Notes under the pieces: model-generated
What the model saw: the letters and a program-made list of their open reading frames with translations, nothing else
What the model was told of the DNA's origin: nothing
Databases searched by the model: none
Assembly: GCF_019236475.1 (NCBI RefSeq)
Contig: NZ_JAFAIX010000004.1
Span: 682,001-746,000, forward strand
DNA from: Chitinophaga sp.
GTDB lineage: Bacteria; Bacteroidota; Bacteroidia; Chitinophagales; Chitinophagaceae
DNA length: 64,000 bases
Direction: 5' to 3'
Program-made: the position numbers and the translations under genes
Shown here: positions 1 to 11,659 of the stretch, in pieces
How positions within the stretch are numbered: position 1 is the first letter of the stretch
Layout of the letters: every line of letters begins with the position of its first letter

Positions 1-2
1 AG

Positions 3-3000
3 GAAGATGACTGGATATATTTCGTGGATCCAATCGATGCTACTAAATATATCGCTGCCATTAACCTGAACGGCAATACGGTAAATATGACCGACTTCAA
101 TGCCGCTCTGGTAGATGTTGGCAAAAACATGGCTGCCCTGGGCGCTAATGGTGGCACCGATTACGGTACACAATTGATGCGTCGCCTGTTACAAATCAAA
201 TACACGGGCGCTCCCCTCACTGTGAACGGTGGGGTATCCTTACGTTACTTATGGAACCCTGCGGAACAAACGGCTGCTAGCACTTACTTGTCTGGTACCC
301 GTAATGTACCAACTACCCAACAATGGTCTTGGTTCCGCCATAGTGGAGATATTGCAGCTACAATGACTGATGTCTCCCCAGTGGCACTTAATAATGCGGT
401 CCAACTCGTTCCTACCTCCACCGGTAAAGTAGATGGTGTAGACTATGTTCAGTTTGACGGCCTCCAACAGTTTGATGTATTTGGCGGTTTGTATAATGCC
501 AGCCAAGTTGTATCAGTACAAAAAGTGCAGGATGGCGCAGAAGGCGGACAGGATGGACAGTTCAGCATTAATCTACCAAATAATGTAACTGTACAGGAAG
601 ACCTGACCGTGAATTACGCCATCACCGGTACTGCTATCAATGGTACGGATTACCAAACCCTGAGTGGTCAGGCTATCCTGAAAGCCGGTACCAGCCAGCT
701 TATCCTGCCTGTACAGGTAATCGATGATAATATCATTGAACTGACAGAAAACGTACAAATACAACTGACTTCCGTTACGGGTACAGCTACCGGAAACCTG
801 TACAGTATTAGTACTACCCAACAACAAGCTACCCTTAACATTTTCGATAACGACCAGGATAAAGCTATCATCGGTGTCACTAAATTTAAAGATGCTGCCG
901 AACCTGCTGATAATGGTACGTTTAATATTAGCTTACCTGCTGGCGTTACTTGTGTGGAAGATATCACGGTAACCTACAGTATTGCCGGTACTGCTACTAA
1001 CGGTATCGACTATACTACATTAACCGGTACCCTGGTAATCCCTAAAGGAATGACCGGTGTTACGCTGCCAGTAGAGGTGATCGATGATAAACTCATCGAA
1101 GGCCCTGAAACCGTACAGTTGAAACTGGCCGGTGGCGTGTCTACCAACTTTACCTTTACCGTAGCTCCTACAGCCGCTGCTGCGGAAATGACGATCGCAG
1201 ATGACGACAACACTGCCGCTAATATGGTAGTGAGTATCACACCGAAAGCAAATGCCGCAGAACCAGCTACGAATGGCTCCTTCCTGGTAAGTCTGCCTGC
1301 TGGCTACGCCGCAGGACAGCCTATCACCGTGAATTATACCGTGAGCGGTACTGCTACGCCTGATAAAGACTACAAAGCGCTCTCCGGATCTATGACCATT
1401 CCTGCTGGTCAGAACAGCGTACCACTGGATGTGATCGTTATCGATGATAAGATTATTGAAGGAGATGAAACCGTAGTGGCCACCATCACGAGCGCTTCTG
1501 CGCCTGTACTGGGTGCCTTTACGCCTGATAATACGAAATTCAGTGCTACTATTATCATCGCCGATGATGATAACACAGCCACCAATAAAGTATTGAGCAT
1601 CACTAAAACCGCTGATGCGGCAGAACCAGCCACCAACGGACGTTACAAGATCAGCCTCCCTGCCGGTATTACGGTAGCGGAAGCAGTGACGGTAAATTAC
1701 AAGATGAGTGGTACTGCTACTAACGGTACAGACTATACGACTTTAAACGGCACATTTGTATTACAACCGGGAGACAACAGCGCTCCATTAGATCTGGTTG
1801 TTATCGATGATAAAATCATTGAAGGGGATGAAACAGCCATCGCCACCCTCACCGGAGGTAATGGCGCTACTATCGGAGCCTTTACTGTGGATGCAGCCGC
1901 CACAGCGGCAACCATCACCATTGCCGATGACGACAATACCGCTGCTAATAAAGTAGTACATATTATTGCTAAGGGAGACGCCGCTGAACCAGCCCAAAAC
2001 GGTTCCTTTGAAATAGGACTCCCAACCGGTATAACCGCCGTAAGTCCGGTTACCGTCAACTATACCATCACAGGTACAGCAACCAACGGCACCGACTACA
2101 CGACGCTGAATGGTTCGGTTACTATTCCTGCAGGCCAGAACACCGTGCCATTGCCGGTAATCGTGATAGACGATAAAATCATTGAGGGCACTGAAACAGT
2201 GATCAATACCCTCAATAACGCAAACTCCACTACCTTCGGCGCCTTCACTATCGATGCAGTTGCTAAAGCCGCTACAGTGAACATCGCCGATGATGATAAT
2301 ACTGCCGCTAACTTGGTCCTGAATATCACGAAAACAGCCGATGCCGCAGAACCAGCTACCAACGGTGCTTTCAGCATCGCGCTGCCGGCGGGTTATACTG
2401 CTGCTGAAGATATCACGATCAATTATACGGTAAGTGGCACCGCCACAAACGGTACCGACTACCAGTTGCTTAGCAGTCCAATCAAACTGCCTGCTGGTAA
2501 TAATTCCATTACTTTACCAGTAGTGGTAATAGATGATAAAATCATCGAAGGAGATGAGTCAGTAATAGTTACTATCAACAATGGTACTTCTACTAGCTTC
2601 GCGCTCCAACCAGGTACCAGCAAAGTGGCGAGTCTCACTATTGCAGATGACGACAATACCGCTGCCAATAAAATCATCAGTGCCGTGAAAATTGCGGATG
2701 CTGCGGAACCTGCTACCAACGGTGCTTTCATGCTGCAACTGCCAAATGGCGTAACCGCAACGGAAGCGATCACCGTACATTATACGGTTGCGGGTACGGC
2801 CACTCCAGGTGCGGATTACACTACGCTCAGTGGTACCGCTGTAATTCCTGCCGGATCAAATGGCGTAACTGTACCTGTACTGGTAATCGATGATACCATC
2901 ATCGAAGGGGATGAAACTGTTCTCATCACACCTACCGGTGGTACTTCCGCTACTTTCGGCAATTACACTGCTGATCCTACGGTGGCTACTGTCATTATTA

Positions 3001-6000
3001 AAGATGATGATAACATTGACAACAATAAAATACTCAGCATTACCAAAACGACTGATGCGGCGGAACCATCTACCAATGGTGGTTTCGTGATCAGTCTCCC
3101 TACCGCTGTGACCCTTACCCAACCAGTAACGGTGAACTATACAGTAAGTGGTACTGCTACCAATGGCGTCGATTACCAAAACCTTTCCGGTACAGTAGTA
3201 ATCCCTGCTGGCCAGAACAGTGTGGCCTTACCAGTAGTAGTAATCGATGACAAGATTATAGAAGTGAATGAAACAGTAATCGTCAATATCAGCGGTGGCA
3301 CTGCTACCAATTATGGTGTTTTCTCGGCAAGCAGCACCAATGGTAGCGCAACAGTGACCATCGCCGATGACGATAATACTCCTGCTAATAACCAACTGAC
3401 CATCACCAAAACCGCCGATGCCGCAGAACCTGCCACCAATGGTAGTTTCGCGATTAGTCTGCCTACTGGCTATACTTCATCTGAAGATATTACAGTGAAC
3501 TATACGGTGAGTGGTACAGCTACACCTACTGCGGATTACGTTGCCCTGAGCGGTACCGCAGTGATCCCTGCCGGCCAAAATAGTATAACCCTTGCCGTTA
3601 CCGTGAAAGATGATAAGATCATCGAAGGCGATGAAACGGTCATTGCTACCCTGACTGGCGGCGCATCTGCGCATTTCACCTTCACAGGTTCGAATACAGC
3701 CACCGTTACGATTGCGGATGATGATAACATCCCAGCTAATAAGTTAATCGGTGTGCTGAATATGAAGAATGGCGCAGAGCCAAATACCTCCGGTCAATTT
3801 GGTATTACCCTATTCAACGGATATACAGTAGCAGAGCCAGTAACCGTCAATTACACGGTTTCAGGTACCGCTACCAATGGCGTGGATTATGTTACCCTGA
3901 CAGGCACTGCTACGATACCAGCAGGTCAGACAAACGTATTTGTTCCGATCAATGTAATTGATGACCAAATCATAGAAGGTACAGAAACAGTAGTGATTAC
4001 ACTAGCGAATGCTAGCTCCACTACCTTCGGTACATTCCCTGTCAGCAATACGCCGGCCACGGTAAACATCGCAGATGACGACAATACCGCTGCGAATAAA
4101 GTAGTCCACATTACCAAAGTAAGCGATGCTGCGGAACCAGCCACCAATGGTGCGTTTAACATCGGCTTACCAAATGGTATCACCGTTGCAGAAGATGTAA
4201 CGGTTCATTACCAAGTAAGTGGCACCGCTACCAATGGCGTGGATTACCAAACCTTGAATGGCACGATCACCATCCCTGCTGGCCAGAACAATGTGAACCT
4301 GCCTGTGAACGTGATCGATGATAAAATTGTAGAAGGCACCGAAAATGTGATCGTGACCCTGACGGATGGCGCTTCTACGAACTTTGCCTTCACAGGAGAT
4401 CCTACTGCCGGCAATGCCACCCTGTATATTGCAGATGATGATGCCGCTGGAACCCTGAGCATCGTGAAAACCATCGATGCTGCTGAACCGGCAACCAATG
4501 GCCAGTTTAGCATTAGTCTCCCTACAGGCATCACCTACGCAAATGATATCACAGTAAACTATACCGTTACTGGTACCGCTACTCCTGGGGCCGATTATTC
4601 CACCCTTTCAGGTAGCATCCTTATTCCAGCCGGTCAAAATAGTGTAACCCTCACCGTACCTGTACTGGATGACAAGATCATCGAGAACACAGAAACAGTG
4701 ATCGTTACCCTCACAGGTGGTACTGCCACTGGCTTTGCGCCACTGGACGTAAATCCTGCCCAGGCAACTGCTACTGTCAACATCGCTGATGATGATAATA
4801 CAGCAGCCAATAAATTAATGAGCATCTCGAAAACCGCTGATGCTGCCGAACCTGCTACCAATGGTGGGTTTAAGATTAGTCTCCCTGCCGGTGTAACGGT
4901 AGTAGAAAATGTAACGGTGAATTATACCATTACAGGTACTGCCACTAACGGCATCGACTATACTACGCTCACTGGTACTGCTACCATCCCTGCTGGCAGC
5001 AACAGTGTACCACTGGATGTAGTGGTAATAGATGACAAAATCATCGAGAATACAGAAACAGTAATTGCCACCCTGAATACGGGTAATTCCAGCAGCTTTG
5101 GAACATTCGGCGTAAACCCTGTAGCAAACACTGCTACGGTGAACATCGCTGATGACGATAATACCGCTGCCAATAAAAAAGTGAGTGTGATGAAGATGCG
5201 TGATGGTGGAGAACCTAATACTAACGGACAGTTTGGAATCAGCCTGCCTGCTAATATCACTTCTTCTGAGCCAATTACGGTTAATTACACGATCGCTGGT
5301 ACTGCTACTAATGGCGTGGATTACGCTACCTTAAGCGGAACGGCCATCATCCCTGCTGGCCAGAACATGCTTACGGTTGATGTGAACGTAATCGATGATA
5401 AAATCATCGAAGGTACAGAAACGGTGGTGATGACATTGAACAACGCTAGCTCTCCAAGCTTCGGCTTCACTATCGGCACAGCAACTGCCACAGTGAACAT
5501 CGCTGACGATGACGCTACCACTACCAACCGTACACTGAGCATCGCTAAAGTAGCCGATGCCGCAGAACCAAGTACAAATGGTAGCTTCCGTATCAGCTTA
5601 CCGAATGGTATTACTTCCGCGGCTCCGATCAAAGTAACTTACCAGATCGATCCTAATAGCACCGCTACGCCAGATGCAGACTACACCGCTATCACAGGAG
5701 ATATTATTATCCCTGCCGGTAATAATAGTGTACTGGTTCCAGTAAATGTGATCGATGATCAGATCATCGAACCAGTAGAAACTGTTATCATGAATATCAA
5801 TGGGGGAGATGATGGTGCATTCACATACACCACTGCTCCTGCTGCTGCAACTGCTACCGTTTACATCACAGACGATGACTTTACGCCAAACAGCAATATC
5901 GTGCTGGTAACGAAAGTATCCGATGCGATTGAAGGCAGCGTACATGGACAATTCAAAATCTCCCTTCCGCCAGGTATTACCGCTTCGGAGGCTGTGACGG

Positions 6001-9000
6001 TGCACTACGCAATGGGCGGTACTGCTACCAATACTTTGGATTATGTTACCCTGAATGGGGTAGCTGTCATCCCAGCCGGTAGTAACTACGTCCTCGTAGA
6101 TGTAGATGCCTTCGACGATGGTATTGTGGAAGGCCCTGAACAGGCTGTAATGACCCTGATCGGCGCTAGCTCTTCAACTTATAACTTTAATATTGCCCCA
6201 GGCAAAGGCAGTGCTACCGTAACGATTATCGATGCCAACGCTGCTAGCAGTGTGCCCGTAACCGTTACTAAAGTGGCCGATGCCGCAGAACCAGCTACCA
6301 ACGGTAAATTCAGAGTATCCCTGGTGGGTAGTACCTCCGCTTACCCAGTAACGGTAGGTTATACCTTGTCCGGCACCGCCGACGCGGGTATCGACTATAA
6401 CATCACCGGATCAGTAGTGATCCCTGCGAATACAGCTTCCGTAGATGTAGACGTAAATGTGATCGATGATAAGATCATTGAAGGTCCTGAAACGGTGATA
6501 TTTAAGGTGATCTCCGGAAGTGCTACAGATGGAGCGGGCAACGCTTTCATCTTCCCAGCAGATGCAATCAGCAGCGCTACGGTTACCATTGCGGATGATG
6601 ATGATATCCCGGCTAACCTGAAACTGACAGCTACAAATGAACACAATGCGGCTGAACCAGACTTCAATGGTGCATTCCGTATCAGCCTGCCGCTAGGTTA
6701 TACTGCTAGTACTGATATCAAGGTGCAATATACTTTGAGTGGTACCGCTACTAAGGATGCAGACTACTCCATCGCTGCTACGGCTACTATTCCGCATGGT
6801 CAAAACTTTGTGATCCTGCCGGTAACTATCATCGATGATAAGATCATTGAGCCTACTGAAACTGTTATCCTCACCCTGACAAGCGGTGTAGATGGTACTA
6901 GTCATAACTATACTCCTGCTGGTACTGCCGCTACCGTGAATATCGCGGATGATGATGGTACCGACATCAATAAACAACTCACGATCACTAAAGTGGCCGA
7001 TGCTGCTGAACCAAATACCAATGGCCGCTTCCAGATTAGTCTGCCAGCAGGTATTACTTCCGCTGAAGCGATCACGGTGAACTTCAAAGTAGCCGGCACC
7101 GCTACAGAAGGAACCGACTATCAGACACTGGGCACCAGCATAGTGCTGCCTGCAAACCAGAACAGCGTGTTTGTGGATGTGGCGGTGATAGACGACAAGA
7201 TCATCGAAGGAGATGAAACCGTACAATTAACCCTGGCTGGCGGTACTACCGCTACCCTCGGCGCCTTCACAGGAACAAGCAATGCTAGCCTGGTGATCGC
7301 AGATGATGATAATGTCGCAGCAAACCGTGTGTTGCAGGTGAAACAAACCCTGCATGCCGCCGAACCTGCTACCAATGGCAACTTCCGCGTAAGTCTGCCT
7401 GCTGGCTACAGCTCATCTCGCGATATCACACTGCAATATACCCTGAGTGGTACTGCTACCCGCGATGTAGACTATACGGTAAATACCATTACTATCCCGG
7501 CATTGTCCAATGGTGTAGATATCCCAGTTACCGTAATCGATGATAAGATCATTGAACCTACAGAAACGGTGATCATGGCACTGGCCAATACTACAGATAA
7601 TAACGGTAATGATTATACGGTAGACGCCTCATTCGGCACTGCTACTGTAAACATTGCAGATGATGATATCACCATTCCTGCGAATAAAGTATTAGTAGTA
7701 ACCAAATTCGCTGATGCGGCAGAACCAGGTACCAATGGCGGTTTCTTAATTAGTCTGCCTACGAATATTACTGCTAGTGAAGACATACAGGTTACTTACA
7801 ATATCACCGGTACTGCTACCAATGGTACGGACTACCAGACACTTTCTGGAACAGTTACCCTGCCTGCGAACAGCAACAGTGTGAAAGTAGATGTAACCAC
7901 CATCGACGATAAGATTATTGAAGGGGATGAAACGGTGATCATGACACTGACTGGTGGTACCACTACAACTATCGGCGCATTCACTGGCAATAATTCCGCT
8001 ACTGTGATCATCGCCGATGACGATAATACCATTACCAACCAAGTATTGAAAGTAGTACGCAAGTCAGACGCTAGCGAACCAGCCACCAACGGCGCTTTCG
8101 AAATCAGTCTGCCTACCGGTATCACTGCTGCGCAGGATATCACCGTGCACTATACGATAGCAGGTACTGCTACTAACGGTATCGACTATACTACTTTGAA
8201 CGGTACAGTGGTGCTCCCACACGGCCAGGAAACTGTTGCTGTACCGGTATTGGTGATCGATGATAAGATCATCGAACAACCGGAAACAGTGATCCTCCAA
8301 ATTACAAACGGCACTTCCACCAGCTTTAACTATAAAGCAGATGCTACGGCGGGTAGAGCTACTGTCACCATTGCTGACGACGACGATATCAGTGCCAACA
8401 AGGTCCTGAGCGTAACGAAAGCAAATGATGCTGCTGAACCAGGTACGAATGGCGCCTTCACGATTAGTCTGCCTACTGGCGTAACTGCCACAGACGATAT
8501 CACCGTGAACTACGCTATCACTGGTACCGCTACTAACGGAACCGACTATACGATAGACGCTACTGCTACTATCCCTGCGGGTCAAAACAGTGTGAATGTA
8601 TCCGTGAACGTGATTGATGATAAGATCATTGAAGGAACTGAAACAGTAGTGATGACTTTGGGAGACGGCCAGTCCGCGACCTTCGGCAGCTTCACTATAG
8701 ATCCAACGAAAGCTACCGCCACTGTTAACATCGCAGATGATGACGACATCCTGGCGAATAAACAACTCAGCATTGTAAATATTTCCGATGCCGCTGAACC
8801 AGCTACCAACGGTAAATTTATGATCAGTCTGCCTACTGGTGTAACCGTAGCAGAAGACCTGACCATTCAATACACCATCGCTGGTACTGCCACTAACGGC
8901 ACCGACTACACTACATTAAATGGTACTGTGGTAATGCCTGCCGGCCAGTCATCCGTAGAAATGCCAGTCATGGTAATCGATGATAAGATCATTGAAGAGA

Positions 9001-11594
9001 ATGAAACAGTCATTGCAACCCTTACAGGTGGCGCTTCTACTAAGTTCACCGGCTTCCAACCAGCGGCAACAGCAGCGACAGCTACTGTCACCATCATGGA
9101 CGATGATAATACTACTGCCAATCGCGTGATTAGTATTATCAAAGGTGCCGACGCGGCTGAACCAGCCATTAACGGTGCATTTATCTTCAGTCTCCCAGCA
9201 GGTTTAACGGCTTCCGCACCGGTAACTATCACTTATACCGTAGGTGGTACTGCCACTCCTGGCGTGGATTACCGAACCCTCAGCGGTACGGTAACCATCC
9301 CAGCCGGAGAAAATCGTGTAACCGTTCCTGTGACTGTGATCGATGATTTGATTGTGGAAGAAACGGAGAATGTGACCGCCACTATCTCTACTATAACTGC
9401 TACTGGCCTTGGTAATTTTGCCGCCAGCAGCACACAGGGGGCAGCTACGGTATTAATTGCGGATGATGATAATATCCCTGCTAATAGGGTACTGAGCGTA
9501 GTAAAAACTACCGATGCTGCCGAACCTAGCACCAATGGAGCCTTTACGATTAGCCTGCCTACCGGTATCACCTTTACAGACGATGTAACGGTGAACTATA
9601 CGATCTCCGGAACGGCTACTAACGGTGTCGATTACACGATGTCTGCGACAGCTACTATTCCTGCTGGTCAAAACAGTGTATCCGTAGCCGTGAATGTTAT
9701 CGACGATAAGATTATCGAAGGAGATGAAACAGTGATATTGACTTTGGCAGACGGCAAGTCCTCCACCTTCGGTAGCTTCACCATCAACCCAGCGCAGGCA
9801 GCAGCTACTGTTACCATCGCGGATGATGACGACAACGCTACGAATAGACAACTGAGTGTTGTCAAACTGGCCGACGCGGCTGAACCAGGTACCAATGGGG
9901 CCTTTAGTATCAGTCTACCAGCCGGCATTACTGCTGCACAAGCTATCACGGTGAATTATACCATCAGCGGAACAGCTACAAACGGTGTAGACTATACGAT
10001 TACTAGCACCGCTACCATCGCTGCCGGCGATAACCAAGTAACCATACCAGTAGTGGTAATCGATGACAAGATCATCGAAGGCCCTGAAGATGTGGTGCTG
10101 ACTCTCAACGGTGGTACTACCACCAGTCTGGGCAACTTCACAGTCAACAGTGCGAATGCTACTGCTACCGTTACCATTGCAGACGATGACGATGTAGCTG
10201 CTAACCTGGTGTTAAACATCACCGCTACAATTCCAAATGCATCCGAGCCAGCAACCAATGGGGAAGTAACCATTGCGCTGCCAGCAGGATACACCGCCAC
10301 ACATGACATCACAGTACAATACACTGTTGCAGGTACTGCTACAGGTGGTGTCGACTACAAAGCGCTGAGTGGTACAGTTATCATTCCTGCAGGTACCAAC
10401 AGTGTGAAAGTGCCAGTGGAAGTGATCGACAATAAAATTCAGGATGGTACCCGTACGGTAGATTTCACCCTTACAGGTGGCACCGGCGGCAGTTGGAACT
10501 TTGTCCCAGCAACTGCTAACGCTACCGTCAACATCCTCGACGATGATATCCAAAGCTTCGATACTTGGAAAAAAGTGGCGCTGCCAGTAGAAAACACCTC
10601 CGGTGTGGCCACTCCAAACGAAACATTGACCTACACCATTTATGTACGCAATACTGGTAACGTGCCTATCACACAGGTGACCATTACCGATCCAGTACCA
10701 GCCAATACCATCTATGTAAGCGGTGGTACATTGAATGGCAATGACGTCATCTTTAATATCAACAATGTAGCGCCAGGTGCAACGGTAACGGCTACACTGA
10801 TCGTGAAAACGCCGGCTTCTCTGGATGGGGTTACTTCTATCAGCAATACGGCGGAAGTAACGGATGGTAGAACCACCAAATCCACTATGGGCTGCGATCC
10901 TGCCGCTCCTGGATGTAATGCGCAAACAGGTACGGTGATTCAGGCCAGCAACGTTGTTGGTGATCTGGTGATTACCAAAACGGTAGTGAATCCGCCAGTA
11001 GGTATCTACCGCATGGGACAAGATATCACTTACAGTGTGAAAGTGAAAAGTGTAGGTACGCAAATCTTCACCAACGTAATGGTGGAAGACCTGCTGCCTC
11101 CAAACCTGGAGTTACCAAGTACTATCAGCACCCAAGTAGGACTAGTAGATAAAACCGCTGGAAAAGTGACCTGGAACATCGGTACCCTGCCAGAAGGCCA
11201 GGAAGTGGAAATGACCATGGTTTGTCGTATCGTAGAAGGTGGAGATATCACCAACAAGGCTACCGTGAAAGCGAAAGAACCGGAAACTGATTATACCAAC
11301 AACACTGCAGAAGTGACTATCAAAGCTGAAGGCGCTGATATCACCTTCCCGAATGTGTTCACGCCGAATGGTGATGGCAAAAATGAAAAATTCATCATCG
11401 GAGGTCTGGAGAAATATCCGGGATCTGCGATCTATATCTACAACCGCTGGGGTAGCATGGTATATCAGTCGAAAGACTACCACAACGACTGGAACGGTTC
11501 TCAACTGAATGAGGCTACTTACTACTATATCCTGGAAGTGAAGAAACCTGGTGGCGTAGTTCGTTACAGAGGTTGGGTACAAATTTTAAGATAA
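3..11594 (+). CDS. Giant Calx-beta repeat surface protein with T9SS gliding-motility C-terminal domain (5' truncated)
   Basis: The reading frame is open to the left edge, so the true start lies outside the window; a GTG at 24 is only an internal codon. Visible order: about 160 unclassified residues, about 28 tandem Calx-beta domains of roughly 118 aa, two DUF11-like domains (motifs VRNTGNVPITQVTITDPVP and VKSVGTQIFTNVMVEDLLPP), then a C-terminal domain starting FPNVFTPNGDGKNEKF and ending RYRGWVQILR. That last domain is the CHU_C/type B sorting domain of gliding-motility-associated T9SS cargo. Each Calx-beta unit carries acidic motifs (DAAEP, IDDKIIEG, IADDDN) that in this fold bind calcium. 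By analogy with SprB-like adhesins I infer an exported, calcium-stiffened, cell-surface adhesin. PorP/SprF and OmpA-type partner genes follow directly, which supports a cargo plus dedicated partner operon. Confidence 0.93.
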   Translation, partial: EDDWIYFVDPIDATKYIAAINLNGNTVNMTDFNAALVDVGKNMAALGANGGTDYGTQLMRRLLQIKYTGAPLTVNGGVSLRYLWNPAEQTAASTYLSGTRNVPTTQQWSWFRHSGDIAATMTDVSPVALNNAVQLVPTSTGKVDGVDYVQFDGLQQFDVFGGLYNASQVVSVQKVQDGAEGGQDGQFSINLPNNVTVQEDLTVNYAITGTAINGTDYQTLSGQAILKAGTSQLILPVQVIDDNIIELTENVQIQLTSVTGTATGNLYSISTTQQQATLNIFDNDQDKAIIGVTKFKDAAEPADNGTFNISLPAGVTCVEDITVTYSIAGTATNGIDYTTLTGTLVIPKGMTGVTLPVEVIDDKLIEGPETVQLKLAGGVSTNFTFTVAPTAAAAEMTIADDDNTAANMVVSITPKANAAEPATNGSFLVSLPAGYAAGQPITVNYTVSGTATPDKDYKALSGSMTIPAGQNSVPLDVIVIDDKIIEGDETVVATITSASAPVLGAFTPDNTKFSATIIIADDDNTATNKVLSITKTADAAEPATNGRYKISLPAGITVAEAVTVNYKMSGTATNGTDYTTLNGTFVLQPGDNSAPLDLVVIDDKIIEGDETAIATLTGGNGATIGAFTVDAAATAATITIADDDNTAANKVVHIIAKGDAAEPAQNGSFEIGLPTGITAVSPVTVNYTITGTATNGTDYTTLNGSVTIPAGQNTVPLPVIVIDDKIIEGTETVINTLNNANSTTFGAFTIDAVAKAATVNIADDDNTAANLVLNITKTADAAEPATNGAFSIALPAGYTAAEDITINYTVSGTATNGTDYQLLSSPIKLPAGNNSITLPVVVIDDKIIEGDESVIVTINNGTSTSFALQPGTSKVASLTIADDDNTAANKIISAVKIADAAEPATNGAFMLQLPNGVTATEAITVHYTVAGTATPGADYTTLSGTAVIPAGSNGVTVPVLVIDDTIIEGDETVLITPTGGTSATFGNYTADPTVATVIIKDDDNIDNNKILSITKTTDAAEPSTNGGFVISLPTAVTLTQPVTVNYTVSGTATNGVDYQNLSGTVVIPAGQNSVALPVVVIDDKIIEVNETVIVNISGGTATNYGVFSASSTNGSATVTIADDDNTPANNQLTITKTADAAEPATNGSFAISLPTGYTSSEDITVNYTVSGTATPTADYVALSGTAVIPAGQNSITLAVTVKDDKIIEGDETVIATLTGGASAHFTFTGSNTATVTIADDDNIPANKLIGVLNMKNGAEPNTSGQFGITLFNGYTVAEPVTVNYTVSGTATNGVDYVTLTGTATIPAGQTNVFVPINVIDDQIIEGTETVVITLANASSTTFGTFPVSNTPATVNIADDDNTAANKVVHITKVSDAAEPATNGAFNIGLPNGITVAEDVTVHYQVSGTATNGVDYQTLNGTITIPAGQNNVNLPVNVIDDKIVEGTENVIVTLTDGASTNFAFTGDPTAGNATLYIADDDAAGTLSIVKTIDAAEPATNGQFSISLPTGITYANDITVNYTVTGTATPGADYSTLSGSILIPAGQNSVTLTVPVLDDKIIENTETVIVTLTGGTATGFAPLDVNPAQATATVNIADDDNTAANKLMSISKTADAAEPATNGGFKISLPAGVTVVENVTVNYTITGTATNGIDYTTLTGTATIPAGSNSVPLDVVVIDDKIIENTETVIATLNTGNSSSFGTFGVNPVANTATVNIADDDNTAANKKVSVMKMRDGGEPNTNGQFGISLPANITSSEPITVNYTIAGTATNGVDYATLSGTAIIPAGQNMLTVDVNVIDDKIIEGTETVVMTLNNASSPSFGFTIGTATATVNIADDDATTTNRTLSIAKVADAAEPSTNGSFRISLPNGITSAAPIKVTYQIDPNSTATPDADYTAITGDIIIPAGNNSVLVPVNVIDDQIIEPVETVIMNINGGDDGAFTYTTAPAAATATVYITDDDFTPNSNIVLVTKVSDAIEGSVHGQFKISLPPGITASEAVTVHYAMGGTATNTLDYVTLNGVAVIPAGSNYVLVDVDAFDDGIVEGPEQAVMTLIGASSSTYNFNIAPGKGSATVTIIDANAASSVPVTVTKVADAAEPATNGKFRVSLVGSTSAYPVTVGYTLSGTADAGIDYNITGSVVIPANTASVDVDVNVIDDKIIEGPETVIFKVISGSATDGAGNAFIFPADAISSATVTIADDDDIPANLKLTATNEHNAAEPDFNGAFRISLPLGYTASTDIKVQYTLSGTATKDADYSIAATATIPHGQNFVILPVTIIDDKIIEPTETVILTLTSGVDGTSHNYTPAGTAATVNIADDDGTDINKQLTITKVADAAEPNTNGRFQISLPAGITSAEAITVNFKVAGTATEGTDYQTLGTSIVLPANQNSVFVDVAVIDDKIIEGDETVQLTLAGGTTATLGAFTGTSNASLVIADDDNVAANRVLQVKQTLHAAEPATNGNFRVSLPAGYSSSRDITLQYTLSGTATRDVDYTVNTITIPALSNGVDIPVTVIDDKIIEPTETVIMALANTTDNNGNDYTVDASFGTATVNIADDDITIPANKVLVVTKFADAAEPGTNGGFLISLPTNITASEDIQVTYNITGTATNGTDYQTLSGTVTLPANSNSVKVDVTTIDDKIIEGDETVIMTLTGGTTTTIGAFTGNNSATVIIADDDNTITNQVLKVVRKSDASEPATNGAFEISLPTGITAAQDITVHYTIAGTATNGIDYTTLNGTVVLPHGQETVAVPVLVIDDKIIEQPETVILQITNGTSTSFNYKADATAGRATVTIADDDDISANKVLSVTKANDAAEPGTNGAFTISLPTGVTATDDITVNYAITGTATNGTDYTIDATATIPAGQNSVNVSVNVIDDKIIEGTETVVMTLGDGQSATFGSFTIDPTKATATVNIADDDDILANKQLSIVNISDAAEPATNGKFMISLPTGVTVAEDLTIQYTIAGTATNGTDYTTLNGTVVMPAGQSSVEMPVMVIDDKIIEENETVIATLTGGASTKFTGFQPAATAATATVTIMDDDNTTANRVISIIKGADAAEPAINGAFIFSLPAGLTASAPVTITYTVGGTATPGVDYRTLSGTVTIPAGENRVTVPVTVIDDLIVEETENVTATISTITATGLGNFAASSTQGAATVLIADDDNIPANRVLSVVKTTDAAEPSTNGAFTISLPTGITFTDDVTVNYTISGTATNGVDYTMSATATIPAGQNSVSVAVNVIDDKIIEGDETVILTLADGKSSTFGSFTINPAQAAATVTIADDDDNATNRQLSVVKLADAAEPGTNGAFSISLPAGITAAQAITVNYTISGTATNGVDYTITSTATIAAGDNQVTIPVVVIDDKIIEGPEDVVLTLNGGTTTSLGNFTVNSANATATVTIADDDDVAANLVLNITATIPNASEPATNGEVTIALPAGYTATHDITVQYTVAGTATGGVDYKALSGTVIIPAGTNSVKVPVEVIDNKIQDGTRTVDFTLTGGTGGSWNFVPATANATVNILDDDIQSFDTWKKVALPVENTSGVATPNETLTYTIYVRNTGNVPITQVTITDPVPANTIYVSGGTLNGNDVIFNINNVAPGATVTATLIVKTPASLDGVTSISNTAEVTDGRTTKSTMGCDPAAPGCNAQTGTVIQASNVVGDLVITKTVVNPPVGIYRMGQDITYSVKVKSVGTQIFTNVMVEDLLPPNLELPSTISTQVGLVDKTAGKVTWNIGTLPEGQEVEMTMVCRIVEGGDITNKATVKAKEPETDYTNNTAEVTIKAEGADITFPNVFTPNGDGKNEKFIIGGLEKYPGSAIYIYNRWGSMVYQSKDYHNDWNGSQLNEATYYYILEVKKPGGVVRYRGWVQILR
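510..10550 (+). repeat. About 28 tandem Calx-beta coding repeats
   Basis: In-frame repeats of about 350-365 bp each encode one Calx-beta domain. I count 28 by the recurring xDAAEPxTNGxF, GTATNGxDY and IDDKIIE motifs. Unit 16 is divergent (FDDGIVEGPEQ, then IIDANAAS instead of IADDDN). The last unit has lost the acidic core (IDNKIQDGTR). Units differ at many synonymous and loop positions, so this is an old array rather than a recent amplification. Confidence 0.9.
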
Positions 11595-11659
11595 TGAAAG
11601 CGGCTGGCTGCCGCACTGGCGGCCAGCTATCTGTATAGGTGTAATAAAAGCATGATACA

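Noticed and set aside
510..10550. Regularly spaced repeats suggestive of a CRISPR-like or satellite array
   Set aside because: The period is about 355 bp, in frame, and encodes Calx-beta domains; there are no short identical repeats with unique spacers.
249..11582. Many minus-strand frames within the giant gene
   Set aside because: They recur at the same phase in each repeat, are shadows of the Calx-beta coding sequence and have no protein character of their own.
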